From Qipengyuania sp. JC766 (lineage in GTDB: Bacteria; Pseudomonadota; Alphaproteobacteria; Sphingomonadales; Sphingomonadaceae), in the NCBI RefSeq assembly GCF_040717445.1, contig NZ_JBFEFL010000001.1, positions 558,001 through 622,000 of the forward strand: a stretch of 64,000 bases of DNA. The letters run 5' to 3'. The notes under the pieces are model-generated. The model made no database searches, was not told where the DNA came from, and saw only the letters and a list, made by a program, of their open reading frames with translations. The position numbers and the translations under genes were made by a program. Within the stretch, counting starts at the first letter, position 1, and every line of letters begins with the position of its first letter. Shown piece by piece: positions 17,504 to 26,247 of the stretch.

Positions 17504-20308
17504 TCATTCGCCGAAGGTGCGCTGCCACCAGCCGCGGCGGGGCTTGGCGTCCTTCTCGGCCGCGGCCTCGGCGGTTTCCGGAGTGCCCTCCGGTCCGGTC
17601 GCGACGGCGATGTCTTCTTCCAGCTGCTTGGCGACTTTCTTCGCCGGGGCCTTCTTCACCGCCTTGCCGACTTCCTTGGCCGAAGGCGCGGGCGTGTCCT
17701 CGCCCGCCTTCACCGCCTTCTTGCGCGGAGCGCGGCGCTTGGGCTTCGCCTCTTCCTCGGCTGTTTCGGCCTCGGCCGCCGGAGCGGACTTGGGAGCGGC
17801 CTTCTTGCGCGGAGCGCGCTTCTTCGGCTTGGCTTCCGCCTCGTCGACTGCCTTCTCGGCGGTTTCCGGAGCATCGCCGGGACCCGCGACGACCGCCATG
17901 TCTTCCTTGACGTGTTCGGACACTGTCTCGGCCGCCTGCTCATCCGCCTTGGCGCGGCGGCGGGACCTCGGCTTCGGCTTGGAGCCGCTTTCGGCACCGG
18001 CGTCCTCGGTACCGGCAGCGTCGTCGTTACCGGTATCGTTGCCGGTTTCGTTGTCGCTGTCGTCGCTCTCGCCGTTGCCGTTGTCGCCGGAATTGCGGTT
18101 GCGTCCGCCCCTGCGACCGCGGCCGCCGCGGCGACGGCGCTTCTTCCGGGGCTTGCCGTCATCGTCGTCGTCGCTGCCGGACTGGCGCTCGTCCCGACCG
18201 GAATCGTCGTCGTCGTCGCTGTCGTTGTCGTCGTCATCGTTGCCGGACGTGTCGCCGTTGCGCTCGTCGTTCCGGTTGCGACCGCGACCGCCGCGACGGC
18301 GGCGCTTCTTGCGCGACCGGTCGCCCCGGTTGTCGCCATTGTCGTCGCCGTTGTCCTCTTCGTCCTCGTCCTCGGCGTAATCCTCGGGCAGGTCGTCATC
18401 GTCGTCGTCGTCGACGATCGGATCGAACTTTGGCGCCTGCGTCGGGCGCGGACCCGAGCTCGACACGTTCATCTTGGCGCCTTCGTCCTCGCCTTCCGGG
18501 ACCACCTGCACGGTGACGCCGTAGCGCTTCTCGATCTCGACCAGGTCGTCGCGCTTGGAATTGAGGAGGTAGACCGCCGCCTCCGTGCTGGCGGCCAGCG
18601 TGATGATCGAACCCTTGCCCTTGGCCGCCTCGTCCTCGATCAGGCGCAGGGCCGACAGGCCGGCGCTGGACGCGGTGCGCACGAGGCCGGTGCCGTCGCA
18701 GTGCGGACAGTCGCGGGTGGATGCTTCCAGAACGCCGGTGCGCAGGCGCTGGCGGCTCATTTCCATGAGGCCGAAGCCCGATATGCGGCCCACCTGGATG
18801 CGCGCCCGGTCGGACTTCAGCGCTTCCTTCATCGCCTTTTCGACCTTCCGGACATTGGAATTGTAATCCATGTCGATGAAGTCGATGACGATCAGGCCGG
18901 CCATGTCGCGCAGGCGCAACTGGCGGGCGATCTCCCGCGCCGCTTCCAGGTTGGTCGCGGTGGCGGTCTGCTCGATGCCGTGTTCCTTGGTGGAGCGGCC
19001 CGAGTTGATGTCGATCGAGACCAGCGCCTCGGTCGGGTTGATGACCAGGTAGCCGCCCGATTTCAGCTGCACTTCCGGATCGTACATGGCGCGCAGCTGG
19101 TCTTCCGCGCCGTAGCGCTGGAACAGCGGCACCGGATCGGAATAGGCCTTCACTCGCCGTGCGTGGCTGGGCATCAGCATCTTCATGAAGGCCTTGGCCG
19201 ACTTGTAGCCTTCCTCGCCCTCCACGATCACTTCCTCGATCTCGCGGTTGTAGAGGTCGCGGATCGCGCGCTTGATCAGGTCGCTGTCCGAATGGATCAG
19301 CGCCGGCGCGGCGGAGGACAGCGTCTTCTCGCGGATCTCGTCCCACAGGCGGGCGAGGTAGTCGAAGTCGCGCTTGATCTCGGTCTTGGTGCGGCTCATG
19401 CCGGCCGTGCGCACGATCAGGCCCATGCTGCGCGGCAGGTTGAGGTCGGAGACGACCTGCTTCAGCCGCTTGCGATCGCCGGTGCTGGCGATCTTGCGGC
19501 TGATGCCGCCGCCATGGCTGCTGTTGGGCATCAGCACGGTGTAGCGCCCGGCAAGGCTGAGATAGGTGGTCAGCGCGGCGCCCTTGTTGCCGCGTTCTTC
19601 CTTGACGACCTGCACCAGCAGGACCTGGCGGCGCTGGATGACGTCCTGGATCTTGTAGCGGCGGCGCAGTTCGCGGCGCTTCTCGCGCGCTTCGTCCACT
19701 TCCTTGGCGCGCGTAGGACCGCCGCCGCCCTGGCGGCGCCGGCCGCGACCGCGGCGGCCCTTGGACCGGCCGTTGCCGTTCTCGCCATTGTCCTCGTCTT
19801 CGTCGGAATCGTCGTCATCGTCGTCGTCGCCGTTGACGGACTCGCCTTCCTCGATGGTGGAAACTTTGTCCTTTTCCGAGGTGTCGATTTCCTCCAGTCC
19901 GTCTTCGGCGAGATCTTCGGCCAGCGCTTCGGCGGACTCGTCGTCCTCAGCGTCGTATTCGTCGCCCGGGGTCTTGCCGGACGCTTCCTCCTCGTCGCGC
20001 AGCCGCGCTTCCTCGGCGGCGGCTTCCGCGTCCGCGGCGATCAGCGCCTCGCGGTCTTCCTTGGGGATCTGGTAATAGTCGGGGTGGATTTCGCTGAAGG
20101 CGAGGAAGCCGTGGCGGTTGCCGCCGAAGTCGACGAAGGCCGCCTGCAGCGAGGGTTCTACCCTGGTAACCTTGGCGAGATAGATATTGCCCTTGATCTG
20201 CTTGTGATCGGCAGATTCGAAGTCGAATTCCTCAATACGGTTCTTCTGAAGCACCGCCACCCGGGTTTCTTCCGGGTGGCGCGCATCGATAAGCATGCGC
20301 GTTGCCAT
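17504..20308 (-). CDS. rne: ribonuclease E/G family endoribonuclease
   Basis: 934 aa. It starts MATRMLIDARHPEETRVAV. An S1 domain is interrupted by an acidic and Arg/Gly-rich insertion (about 92-215, including a run of seven Asp). The catalytic core has VSIDINSGRST and LIVIDFIDMD, and the zinc link CPHC is at 534-537. The C-terminal 330 residues are low complexity, with Asp/Glu runs and Lys/Arg/Gly blocks, and end KPRRGWWQRTFGE. A GWW tail of this kind binds polynucleotide phosphorylase in Caulobacter RNase E, so a degradosome site is likely here. The segment EDxAVxxGPxxxPETAE occurs twice near the C-terminus. The enzyme starts mRNA decay and processes rRNA. Confidence 0.95.
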   Translation of the reverse strand: MATRMLIDARHPEETRVAVLQKNRIEEFDFESADHKQIKGNIYLAKVTRVEPSLQAAFVDFGGNRHGFLAFSEIHPDYYQIPKEDREALIAADAEAAAEEARLRDEEEASGKTPGDEYDAEDDESAEALAEDLAEDGLEEIDTSEKDKVSTIEEGESVNGDDDDDDDSDEDEDNGENGNGRSKGRRGRGRRRQGGGGPTRAKEVDEAREKRRELRRRYKIQDVIQRRQVLLVQVVKEERGNKGAALTTYLSLAGRYTVLMPNSSHGGGISRKIASTGDRKRLKQVVSDLNLPRSMGLIVRTAGMSRTKTEIKRDFDYLARLWDEIREKTLSSAAPALIHSDSDLIKRAIRDLYNREIEEVIVEGEEGYKSAKAFMKMLMPSHARRVKAYSDPVPLFQRYGAEDQLRAMYDPEVQLKSGGYLVINPTEALVSIDINSGRSTKEHGIEQTATATNLEAAREIARQLRLRDMAGLIVIDFIDMDYNSNVRKVEKAMKEALKSDRARIQVGRISGFGLMEMSRQRLRTGVLEASTRDCPHCDGTGLVRTASSAGLSALRLIEDEAAKGKGSIITLAASTEAAVYLLNSKRDDLVEIEKRYGVTVQVVPEGEDEGAKMNVSSSGPRPTQAPKFDPIVDDDDDDDLPEDYAEDEDEEDNGDDNGDNRGDRSRKKRRRRGGRGRNRNDERNGDTSGNDDDDNDSDDDDDSGRDERQSGSDDDDDGKPRKKRRRRGGRGRRGGRNRNSGDNGNGESDDSDNETGNDTGNDDAAGTEDAGAESGSKPKPRSRRRAKADEQAAETVSEHVKEDMAVVAGPGDAPETAEKAVDEAEAKPKKRAPRKKAAPKSAPAAEAETAEEEAKPKRRAPRKKAVKAGEDTPAPSAKEVGKAVKKAPAKKVAKQLEEDIAVATGPEGTPETAEAAAEKDAKPRRGWWQRTFGE

Positions 20309-20774
20309 GTATAAGTCTCCGAAGCGGGGGGAAGGCGGACGCTGTCCGTTCCGGGCCGCTCATCATTGTAAAAAAGCCGCACGGCCCGGTGGACCGCACG
20401 GCGATATCGGAACGATCCCCGGCGCCCGGTTTGGTCAGGCGCGACGATCGACGGGATGTGTCTGCACAAGCGAAATTGCGCCGCCGTGGCGCAGCCGCAC
20501 CGGACCACGCGGCGGCAAGACCTTGCGGCTCGCTCGTCGTGATCGGGAGGTGGCATTTCATTTCTGCATCAACCTTGCATTGCCGGGCAGGGCCCGGAAC
20601 TCTCTTGCGGAAAATGGCCTGTGTCGCGCCCCGTCCGAAGTGTGGACTTCTGGCGGTCTGGCGCGGCGTGCCGGGCGGGAACCCTTTTTTCCGGTCATGG
20701 GTGGCTAGCACCGTGGGTTTCAAGCCGCAACCATATTGCACGAGGCGCCACCAAAGCCTTAACACGCGCGCAAC
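20309..20774. other. 466-base divergent intergenic region between rne and the amidase
   Basis: No convincing ORF on either strand. On the rne side it holds a GGAG ribosome site 9 bases before the ATG and a terminator-like hairpin with U6 at 20370-20402. Further out are two more inverted repeats: TGCGCC/GGCGCA near 20480-20500 and CCGGGC/GCCCGG with loop AGG at 20583-20597. TACAAT (minus strand, 20370-20365) could be a -10 box but has no clear -35. On the plus side a CATATT at about 20732 is a weak -10 candidate for the amidase. The size and structure suggest a regulated rne leader. Confidence 0.5.
20370..20402 (-). terminator. terminator-like hairpin with U6 tract in the rne leader
   Basis: On the minus strand a 12-pair stem with two G-U pairs in its outer arm and one in the inner arm (plus-strand arms 20376-20387 and 20391-20402, loop of three bases) is followed at once by six T residues (plus-strand A-run 20370-20375). 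It points toward rne, 62 bases before the start codon. The nearest upstream gene is on the opposite strand, so it is either a transcription attenuator in the rne 5' leader or the end of a small RNA. Confidence 0.6.
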
Positions 20775-21650
20775 ATGTCGTTGCGCCTGCAGATCCTGGC
20801 CATTTTCCTGGTACCCGTCGCGGTGATCGGCGCGCTGTACGCTTTCGGCCTGACCATTCCGATCCCGCATCTGGGGCGCGACTACGTCATCCGGTTGGCC
20901 CTGCCGCAGACCGCGCAGCCGGTGGACCTGCCCGAAGTGCTGGGCCCGCCGGACCGGACCCGGCCGCTGGTGGTGATCGACGCGGGGCACGGGGGCAAGG
21001 ATCCGGGCGCGTCGGTCGAAGGCCTGCGGGAAAAGGACATCGTGCTGGGGCTGGCGAAATCGCTGCGCGACCGGCTGGTCGAGGAAGGCGGCATCCGCGT
21101 TGCGCTGACGCGGGACGACGATACCTACCTGATCCTGGAGGAACGCCCCCAGATCGCGCGGCGGCTGGACGCGGACCTGTTCATTTCGATCCATGCCGAT
21201 TCCGCCGGCGACCAGCTGGGCGTGCGCGGCGCGAGCATCTACACCCTGTCGAACGAGGCCTCGAGCGAAGCCGCCGCGCGTTTCGCCGCGCGCGAGAACC
21301 GCGCCGGGCTGGGCGTCAACGGCGTGGTGCTGGACGCGCAGAACGAGGCCGTGAACACCATTCTGGTCGAGCTGTCCCAGCGCCGGACGCAGGAAGCTTC
21401 CGCCGAATTCGCGAGCCTCATCACGCGCGAAGGGGAGGGCGTGCTGAGCTTCCACCCCCAGCCACGCCGGTCCGCCGCACTCGCCGTGCTGCGGGCGCCC
21501 GACGTGCCCGGCGTCCTCTACGAATCCGGCTTCGTGACCAATCCGGAGGATGCCGAACGCCTCACTTCCGACGAGGGGCGCGCGCAATTCGCCGAGACGA
21601 TGGCCCGCGCCATCCGCATCTATTTCGCGCGCCAGGCGGATTTGCCCTGA
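20775..21650 (+). CDS. N-acetylmuramoyl-L-alanine amidase (Amidase_3, AmiC-like)
   Basis: 291 aa. An N-terminal hydrophobic segment (ILAIFLVPVAVIGALYAFGL, about 7-26) serves as a signal or membrane anchor. The zinc amidase domain has VIDAGHGGKDPG (His72), REKDIV (Glu86), FISIHAD (His140) and the catalytic VLYESGFVTN (Glu250). It cleaves the bond between muramic acid and the stem peptide in the periplasm, mainly for cell separation. It lacks the N-terminal AMIN domain of E. coli AmiC, as is common in alphaproteobacteria. PBP1a follows on the same strand 41 bases later. Confidence 0.92.
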   Translation: MSLRLQILAIFLVPVAVIGALYAFGLTIPIPHLGRDYVIRLALPQTAQPVDLPEVLGPPDRTRPLVVIDAGHGGKDPGASVEGLREKDIVLGLAKSLRDRLVEEGGIRVALTRDDDTYLILEERPQIARRLDADLFISIHADSAGDQLGVRGASIYTLSNEASSEAAARFAARENRAGLGVNGVVLDAQNEAVNTILVELSQRRTQEASAEFASLITREGEGVLSFHPQPRRSAALAVLRAPDVPGVLYESGFVTNPEDAERLTSDEGRAQFAETMARAIRIYFARQADLP

Positions 21651-21691
21651 GGGGCGTATTGTTATGGCGCCAGACAGAATAGGCGTGCTAG

Positions 21692-24226
21692 GTGCGCCGC
21701 GCGAAAATGGCTGAATCGACACTTTCCTCCGTAACCTATCGCGTGAAGCGCGGTGCCGGCGGCGCCGCGGGCTGGCTTGCGAGCGTCTGGCGCGAACGCC
21801 GCCTGTTCCGCTGGGCGACCTACCTGCTGGCCGTGATGCTTGCCTTCCTGCTGGCAGGATACATCGCGGTGACACGCGACTTGCCCGATGCGGAGGCTTT
21901 GCTCGACTACCAGCCGTCCCTGCCGACGACGGTCCGCGGCGTGGACGGGGAAATCGTCCATTCCTACGCCCGCGAACGGCGCGTGCAGCTGCAGTTCGAC
22001 GACTTCCCCGAACCGCTCATCAACGCCTTCCTCGCGGCCGAGGACAAGACCTTCTTCAGCCATGGCGGGATCGACGCCGGCGGCCTTGTCGGCGCGGTGA
22101 CCGACTATGTCAGCAAGATGGGATCGGACGAGCGCGCGGTGGGCGGATCGACCATCACCCAGCAGGTCGCCAAGAACATCCTGCTGACCAACGAGTACTC
22201 GATCACGCGCAAGCTGCGCGAGATGGTGCTGGCACGGCGGATCGAGGGCGTGCTGAGCAAGCAGGAAATCCTCGAGCTTTACCTGAACGAGATCCCGCTC
22301 GGACGCCGCAGCTACGGCGTGCAGGCGGCCTCGCGCACCTATTTCGACAAGGACGTGGGTGACCTCGAACTGCACGAGGCCGCGTTCCTCGCGACCCTGC
22401 CCAAGGCGCCGGAACGCTACAGCCGCGCCGCCAATTTCGAGGAAACGCGCGGACGCCGCAACTTCATCCTCGACCAGATGGCGGAAAACGAGTTCATCAC
22501 GCAGGCCGAAGCGAACGCCGCGAAAGCGAAGCCGCTCGAACTGGCGCCCTTCCGCAGCCAGGTGCCCAGCGTGGATGCCGGATACTTCCTGGAAGAAGTC
22601 CGGCGCCAGCTGATCGACGAATTCGGCGAGAATTCGGAAGACGGCAACAACAGCGTCTATGGCGGCGGCCTGTGGGTGCGCACCTCGCTCGATCCGGAAA
22701 TGCAGGACGCGGCCCGCGTCGCCTTGCGCGAAGGGCTCTACCGCTATCACGGGAGCCGCGGCTGGACGGGCCCGGTCGCCACGATCGATTTCGACGACGG
22801 ACCGTGGGAAAGCCAGCTCGCCAGCACGGGGCTGGGCATAAATTACGAAGGCTGGCGCGTCGGCGTCGTCACCCAGCGCGAGGGCGGATCGGCCACGATC
22901 GGCTTCTCCGACGGCGAGACGGCACCGCTTTCCGGCCTCCCCAACGCGCTGAAGGCGGGCGATGTCATCGTCGCTTCGCAGAGCGGCAACGGATACCGCG
23001 TGCGCAGCCTGCCCGAAGTGGGCGGCGGCTTCGTGGCGCAGGAGCCTCTCTCGGGCCGCATCCTCGCCATGCAGGGCGGGTTCGACAGCCGGCTGGAGGC
23101 TTTCAACCGGGCGACGCAGGCGAAGCGTCAGCCGGGCTCTTCCATCAAGCCCTTCGTCTACGCCACCGGTCTCGACAACGGCATGACGCCTTCGACGCTC
23201 GTCGACAATTCCCGCTATTGCTACCAGCAGGCGGGCGGTCGTGGCCAGAAGTGCATTCGCGGCGGTCGCGGCGGATCCTATCCGATGCGTTACGGGCTGG
23301 AGCAGTCGCAGAACATCATGACGGTCCAGATCGGCATGCAGTCGGGCATGGACAATGTCGTCAAGACGATCGAGACGATGGGCATCAGCGAGGATGTCGA
23401 TCCCTACGCCGCGACCACGCTCGGTTCGGAAGAGACGACCGTGCGTGACATCGTCAACGCCTATTCCGCGCTGGTCAATCACGGCCGCCTGAACGAGCCG
23501 ACCGTCATCGACTACGTGCAGGACCGCAACGGCAAGGTCATCTGGCGCGCCGACCGGCGCGAATGCGATGGCTGCAACATGCCGGAATGGGACGGCCAGC
23601 CCATGCCGCGCCTCGGCCTGTCCGGGAAACAGGCGATGGACCCGCGCACCGCGTTCCAGGTCGTGCATATGCTCGAAGGGGTGGTCCAGCGCGGCACCGC
23701 GACCGTCCTTGCCGATCTCGACATGCCGATGTTCGGCAAGACCGGCACCACGACCGGGCCCAAGGACGTCTGGTTCGTGGGCGGGACCCGCGATGTCGTC
23801 ACCGGTGTCTATCTCGGCTTCGACGAGCCGCGCAACATGGGCGGATACGCGCAGGGCGGCACGGTGGCGGCACCGGTGGTCAAGCGGTTCCTCGAGCAGA
23901 TCAAGGACCGCCTGAGTGGCGAGCCGTTCGTCGCCCCGGCGGGCGTGCGCATGGTCCGCGTAGACCGCGCCACCGGCAAGCAGGTGTTCGACCGCTGGCC
24001 GACCGGCGAGCCGCGCGCCGCCGTCATCTGGGAAGCGTTCAAGCCCAACACCGAACCGCCGCGCTACACGCGCCGCGACGAGCTGGAACGGCGGCGCAAG
24101 CAGATTCTCGAACTGCTGCGCCGGGCGCAGAACAGCATCCGCCGCGAAGCGAGCGAGCGCGCCGCGCCCGTCCAGCGCGAGGAACCGCCGGCCGACTTCG
24201 TCGAGGACCAGGGCGGCATCTATTGA
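21692..24226 (+). CDS. mrcA: penicillin-binding protein 1A (bifunctional transglycosylase/transpeptidase)
   Basis: 844 aa from GTG 21692; an in-frame ATG at 21707 is a possible alternative start. One TM helix (LLAVMLAFLLAGYIAV) anchors it in the inner membrane. The GT51 glycosyltransferase domain has EDKTFFSHGG (catalytic Glu117) and GGSTITQQVAKN. An OB-like segment sits between the two catalytic domains. The transpeptidase has S483-SIK486, the SQN motif in EQSQNIMT and K683-TGTT. It polymerises and crosslinks peptidoglycan in the periplasm. The C-terminal tail is Arg/Glu-rich. Confidence 0.95.
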   Translation: MRRAKMAESTLSSVTYRVKRGAGGAAGWLASVWRERRLFRWATYLLAVMLAFLLAGYIAVTRDLPDAEALLDYQPSLPTTVRGVDGEIVHSYARERRVQLQFDDFPEPLINAFLAAEDKTFFSHGGIDAGGLVGAVTDYVSKMGSDERAVGGSTITQQVAKNILLTNEYSITRKLREMVLARRIEGVLSKQEILELYLNEIPLGRRSYGVQAASRTYFDKDVGDLELHEAAFLATLPKAPERYSRAANFEETRGRRNFILDQMAENEFITQAEANAAKAKPLELAPFRSQVPSVDAGYFLEEVRRQLIDEFGENSEDGNNSVYGGGLWVRTSLDPEMQDAARVALREGLYRYHGSRGWTGPVATIDFDDGPWESQLASTGLGINYEGWRVGVVTQREGGSATIGFSDGETAPLSGLPNALKAGDVIVASQSGNGYRVRSLPEVGGGFVAQEPLSGRILAMQGGFDSRLEAFNRATQAKRQPGSSIKPFVYATGLDNGMTPSTLVDNSRYCYQQAGGRGQKCIRGGRGGSYPMRYGLEQSQNIMTVQIGMQSGMDNVVKTIETMGISEDVDPYAATTLGSEETTVRDIVNAYSALVNHGRLNEPTVIDYVQDRNGKVIWRADRRECDGCNMPEWDGQPMPRLGLSGKQAMDPRTAFQVVHMLEGVVQRGTATVLADLDMPMFGKTGTTTGPKDVWFVGGTRDVVTGVYLGFDEPRNMGGYAQGGTVAAPVVKRFLEQIKDRLSGEPFVAPAGVRMVRVDRATGKQVFDRWPTGEPRAAVIWEAFKPNTEPPRYTRRDELERRRKQILELLRRAQNSIRREASERAAPVQREEPPADFVEDQGGIY

Positions 24227-24248
24227 TCGCAAGCGAGGGTCGCTGCCT

Positions 24249-24276
24249 TTGACATGCGGCGCACCTTCGCTAAGCG
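24249..24276 (+). promoter_or_regulatory. candidate sigma-70 promoter for prfB
   Basis: A consensus -35 TTGACA lies at 24249-24254, followed after 16 bases by TAAGCG, a poor -10. Transcription would begin near 24283, just before the GGAG ribosome site at 24292-24295. The strong -35 is the only solid part. Confidence 0.4.
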
Positions 24277-24304
24277 ATCCAGTCTTTCAGCGGAGAACAA
24301 GTGC

Positions 24305-25432
24305 ATGCGTGCCGAAGGGCAGGCCCATATCGACCGTATCGAAGCAGCGCTCGCGCTGGTGCGCCAGTCGCTCGACTGGGAGCGCGCGCTGCGCCGCCTC
24401 GACGAGCTGAACGCGCGGGTCCAGGATCCCGACCTGTGGAACGACCCCAAGGAAGCGCAGGCGATCAGCCGCGAGCAGAAGCAGCTCGAAAGCGCGGTGG
24501 ACACGGTCAGGACGATCTCCAGCGAGAAGGCCGACGCGATCGAGTTCATCGAGATGGGCGAGGCCGAAGGCGACGAGGACGCGGTGCGCGAGGGTCTCGC
24601 CAGTCTCGAGAAGCTGGCCGAGCGGGCCGATGCGGACAAGGTGCAGGCGCTCCTGTCGGGAGAGGCGGACAGCAACGACACCTACCTGGAAATCCACGCG
24701 GGCGCGGGCGGTACCGAAAGCCAGGATTGGGCGGAAATGCTGCTGCGCATGTATGCCCGCTGGGCGGAACGGCGCGGCTTCAAGGTCGAAACGGTCGAAT
24801 ACCAGGCGGGCGAACAGGCCGGCATCAAGTCGGCCACGCTCATGATCAAGGGCGAGAACGCCTATGGCTATGCCAAGACCGAAAGCGGCGTCCATCGGCT
24901 GGTGCGGATCAGCCCCTACGACAGCAGCGCCCGGCGCCACACCAGCTTTTCCAGCGTCTGGGTCTATCCGGTGATCGACGACGATTTCGAGATCGAGATC
25001 AACGAGAGCGACCTCAAGATCGATACCTACCGCGCCAGCGGCGCGGGCGGTCAGCACGTCAACACGACCGATTCCGCGGTCCGCATCACTCACCAGCCGA
25101 CCGGCATCGTCGTCGCCAGCCAGAACGACCGCAGCCAGCACAAGAACCGCGCGACCGCGATGAACATGCTGAAGGCGCGCCTCTACGAACGCGAGATGGC
25201 GGAGCGCGAAGCGGCCGCCGGCAGCGAGTACGAGGCCAAGACCGAGATCGGCTGGGGCCACCAGATCCGCAGTTACGTGCTGCAGCCGTACCAGATGGTG
25301 AAGGACCTGCGCACCGGCGTAACCTCGTCCTCGCCCGACGACGTCCTCGACGGCGCTCTCGACCTCTTCGTCAGCGCCGCACTGGCACAGCGGGTTACCG
25401 GCGAAGCCGTTGAAGTCGAGGATGTGGAGTAG
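24305..25432 (+). CDS. prfB: peptide chain release factor 2
   Basis: 375 aa. ATG 24305 is chosen over an upstream in-frame ATG (24254) because GGAG sits 9 bases before it and the protein then begins MRAEGQAHIDRIEAAL, as expected for the family. The catalytic GGQ is at 248-250 in GAGGQHVNTTDSAVR. The stop-codon recognition tripeptide is SPY at 203-205 rather than the SPF of E. coli RF2. The frame is continuous, so the programmed +1 frameshift known from E. coli prfB is absent. RF2 releases peptides at UGA and UAA. Confidence 0.95.
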   Translation: MRAEGQAHIDRIEAALALVRQSLDWERALRRLDELNARVQDPDLWNDPKEAQAISREQKQLESAVDTVRTISSEKADAIEFIEMGEAEGDEDAVREGLASLEKLAERADADKVQALLSGEADSNDTYLEIHAGAGGTESQDWAEMLLRMYARWAERRGFKVETVEYQAGEQAGIKSATLMIKGENAYGYAKTESGVHRLVRISPYDSSARRHTSFSSVWVYPVIDDDFEIEINESDLKIDTYRASGAGGQHVNTTDSAVRITHQPTGIVVASQNDRSQHKNRATAMNMLKARLYEREMAEREAAAGSEYEAKTEIGWGHQIRSYVLQPYQMVKDLRTGVTSSSPDDVLDGALDLFVSAALAQRVTGEAVEVEDVE

Positions 25433-25456
25433 ACTGACTTGGCCGGGTTCGCTTCT

Positions 25457-26209
25457 ATGACCATGACGAAACGGATGCGTGGACCTCTGGCATCGCTAGC
25501 GACGCTTGCGACACTCGCCGCCTGCCAGCCGGAAGCGACCGACCGGCCCGAGACCGCGCGCGAGTTTCCGCAGCCGGTGCGGCCGGTTTCGGATCTGGGT
25601 TCGAACCAATTCTCGACCGAGACGGAACGTGACAACCGGGGCGAGGCGCAGGCGGTGATGGACCTGGCCGAGATCGGAGAGGGCATGACGGTGGCCGATA
25701 TCGGTGCGGGCAACGGCTATTATACCGTGCGTCTGGCCGAACGGGTCGGTGCCGACGGGCGCGTGCTGGCGCAGGACATCGACGGGGCCGCGCTGGAGCG
25801 CCTGGGCCGCCGGGTGGAGCGCGAGCGGCTCGACAATGTCTCCATCAAGTTGGGCGCGGCAGACGATCCGCGCCTGCCGGAGCGCAGCTTCGACCGGATA
25901 TTCCTTGTCCACATGTATCACGAGGTCACCGAGCCCTACGCCTTCCTGTGGCGGCTCTGGCCGGCGCTGAACGAGGGCGGGCAGGTGGTCGTGGTCGATG
26001 TCGACCGGCCGACCGACCAGCACGGGATCGATCCGCTGCTGCTGCAATGCGAATTCCGCAGCGTGGGATTCGAACTGGTCTCCTTCCGCGACGCGCCGGA
26101 AATCTCCGGGTACTATGCACAGTTCAAGGCAGCGGCTACAAGGCCGGACCCGGAAACGATCAAACCCTGCCGGGGCGCGCAGGGACAGACGGGCGCAGCG
26201 CCGGCCTGA
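25457..26209 (+). CDS. lipoprotein-like class I SAM-dependent methyltransferase
   Basis: 250 aa from ATG 25457; a TTG at 25439 would add six residues and has a GGAG 10 bases upstream, so the start is uncertain. The N-terminus looks like a lipoprotein signal with lipobox LAAC (Cys23). A methyltransferase domain follows: VADIGAGNGYYTVRL (79-93) binds SAM, then VLAQDIDGAAL and FLVHMYHEV. Such predicted secreted methyltransferases occur in several proteobacteria, but how SAM would be available outside the cytoplasm is unclear. Substrate unknown. Confidence 0.75.
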   Translation: MTMTKRMRGPLASLATLATLAACQPEATDRPETAREFPQPVRPVSDLGSNQFSTETERDNRGEAQAVMDLAEIGEGMTVADIGAGNGYYTVRLAERVGADGRVLAQDIDGAALERLGRRVERERLDNVSIKLGAADDPRLPERSFDRIFLVHMYHEVTEPYAFLWRLWPALNEGGQVVVVDVDRPTDQHGIDPLLLQCEFRSVGFELVSFRDAPEISGYYAQFKAAATRPDPETIKPCRGAQGQTGAAPA

Positions 26210-26247
26210 CAGCGGCGCGCGCCCTCAAACAACGATAGGTATCGAAA

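Noticed and set aside
18130-18420. GTC/GTCATC-rich stretch as a DNA repeat or CRISPR
   Set aside because: It is the coding sequence for Asp runs in RNase E; no regular repeat-spacer pattern.
17426-20314. Very long plus-strand open frame opposite rne
   Set aside because: It mirrors the low-complexity codons of RNase E (runs of Val/Ala/Leu from GAC/GTC repeats) and has no recognisable domain.
20583-20597. CCGGGC-AGG-GCCCGG hairpin as a terminator
   Set aside because: Short stem and no T-run on either strand.
21662-24232. Long minus-strand open frame opposite PBP1a
   Set aside because: Shadow of the plus-strand gene; no motif or ribosome site, and it would span into the amidase-PBP1a gap.
24254-24304. 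Upstream in-frame start of prfB
   Set aside because: It overlaps the TTGACA promoter element and adds residues not seen in the family; ATG 24305 has GGAG.
24305-24460. Programmed frameshift in prfB as in E. coli
   Set aside because: The frame is continuous from the start through the GGQ domain with no internal stop.
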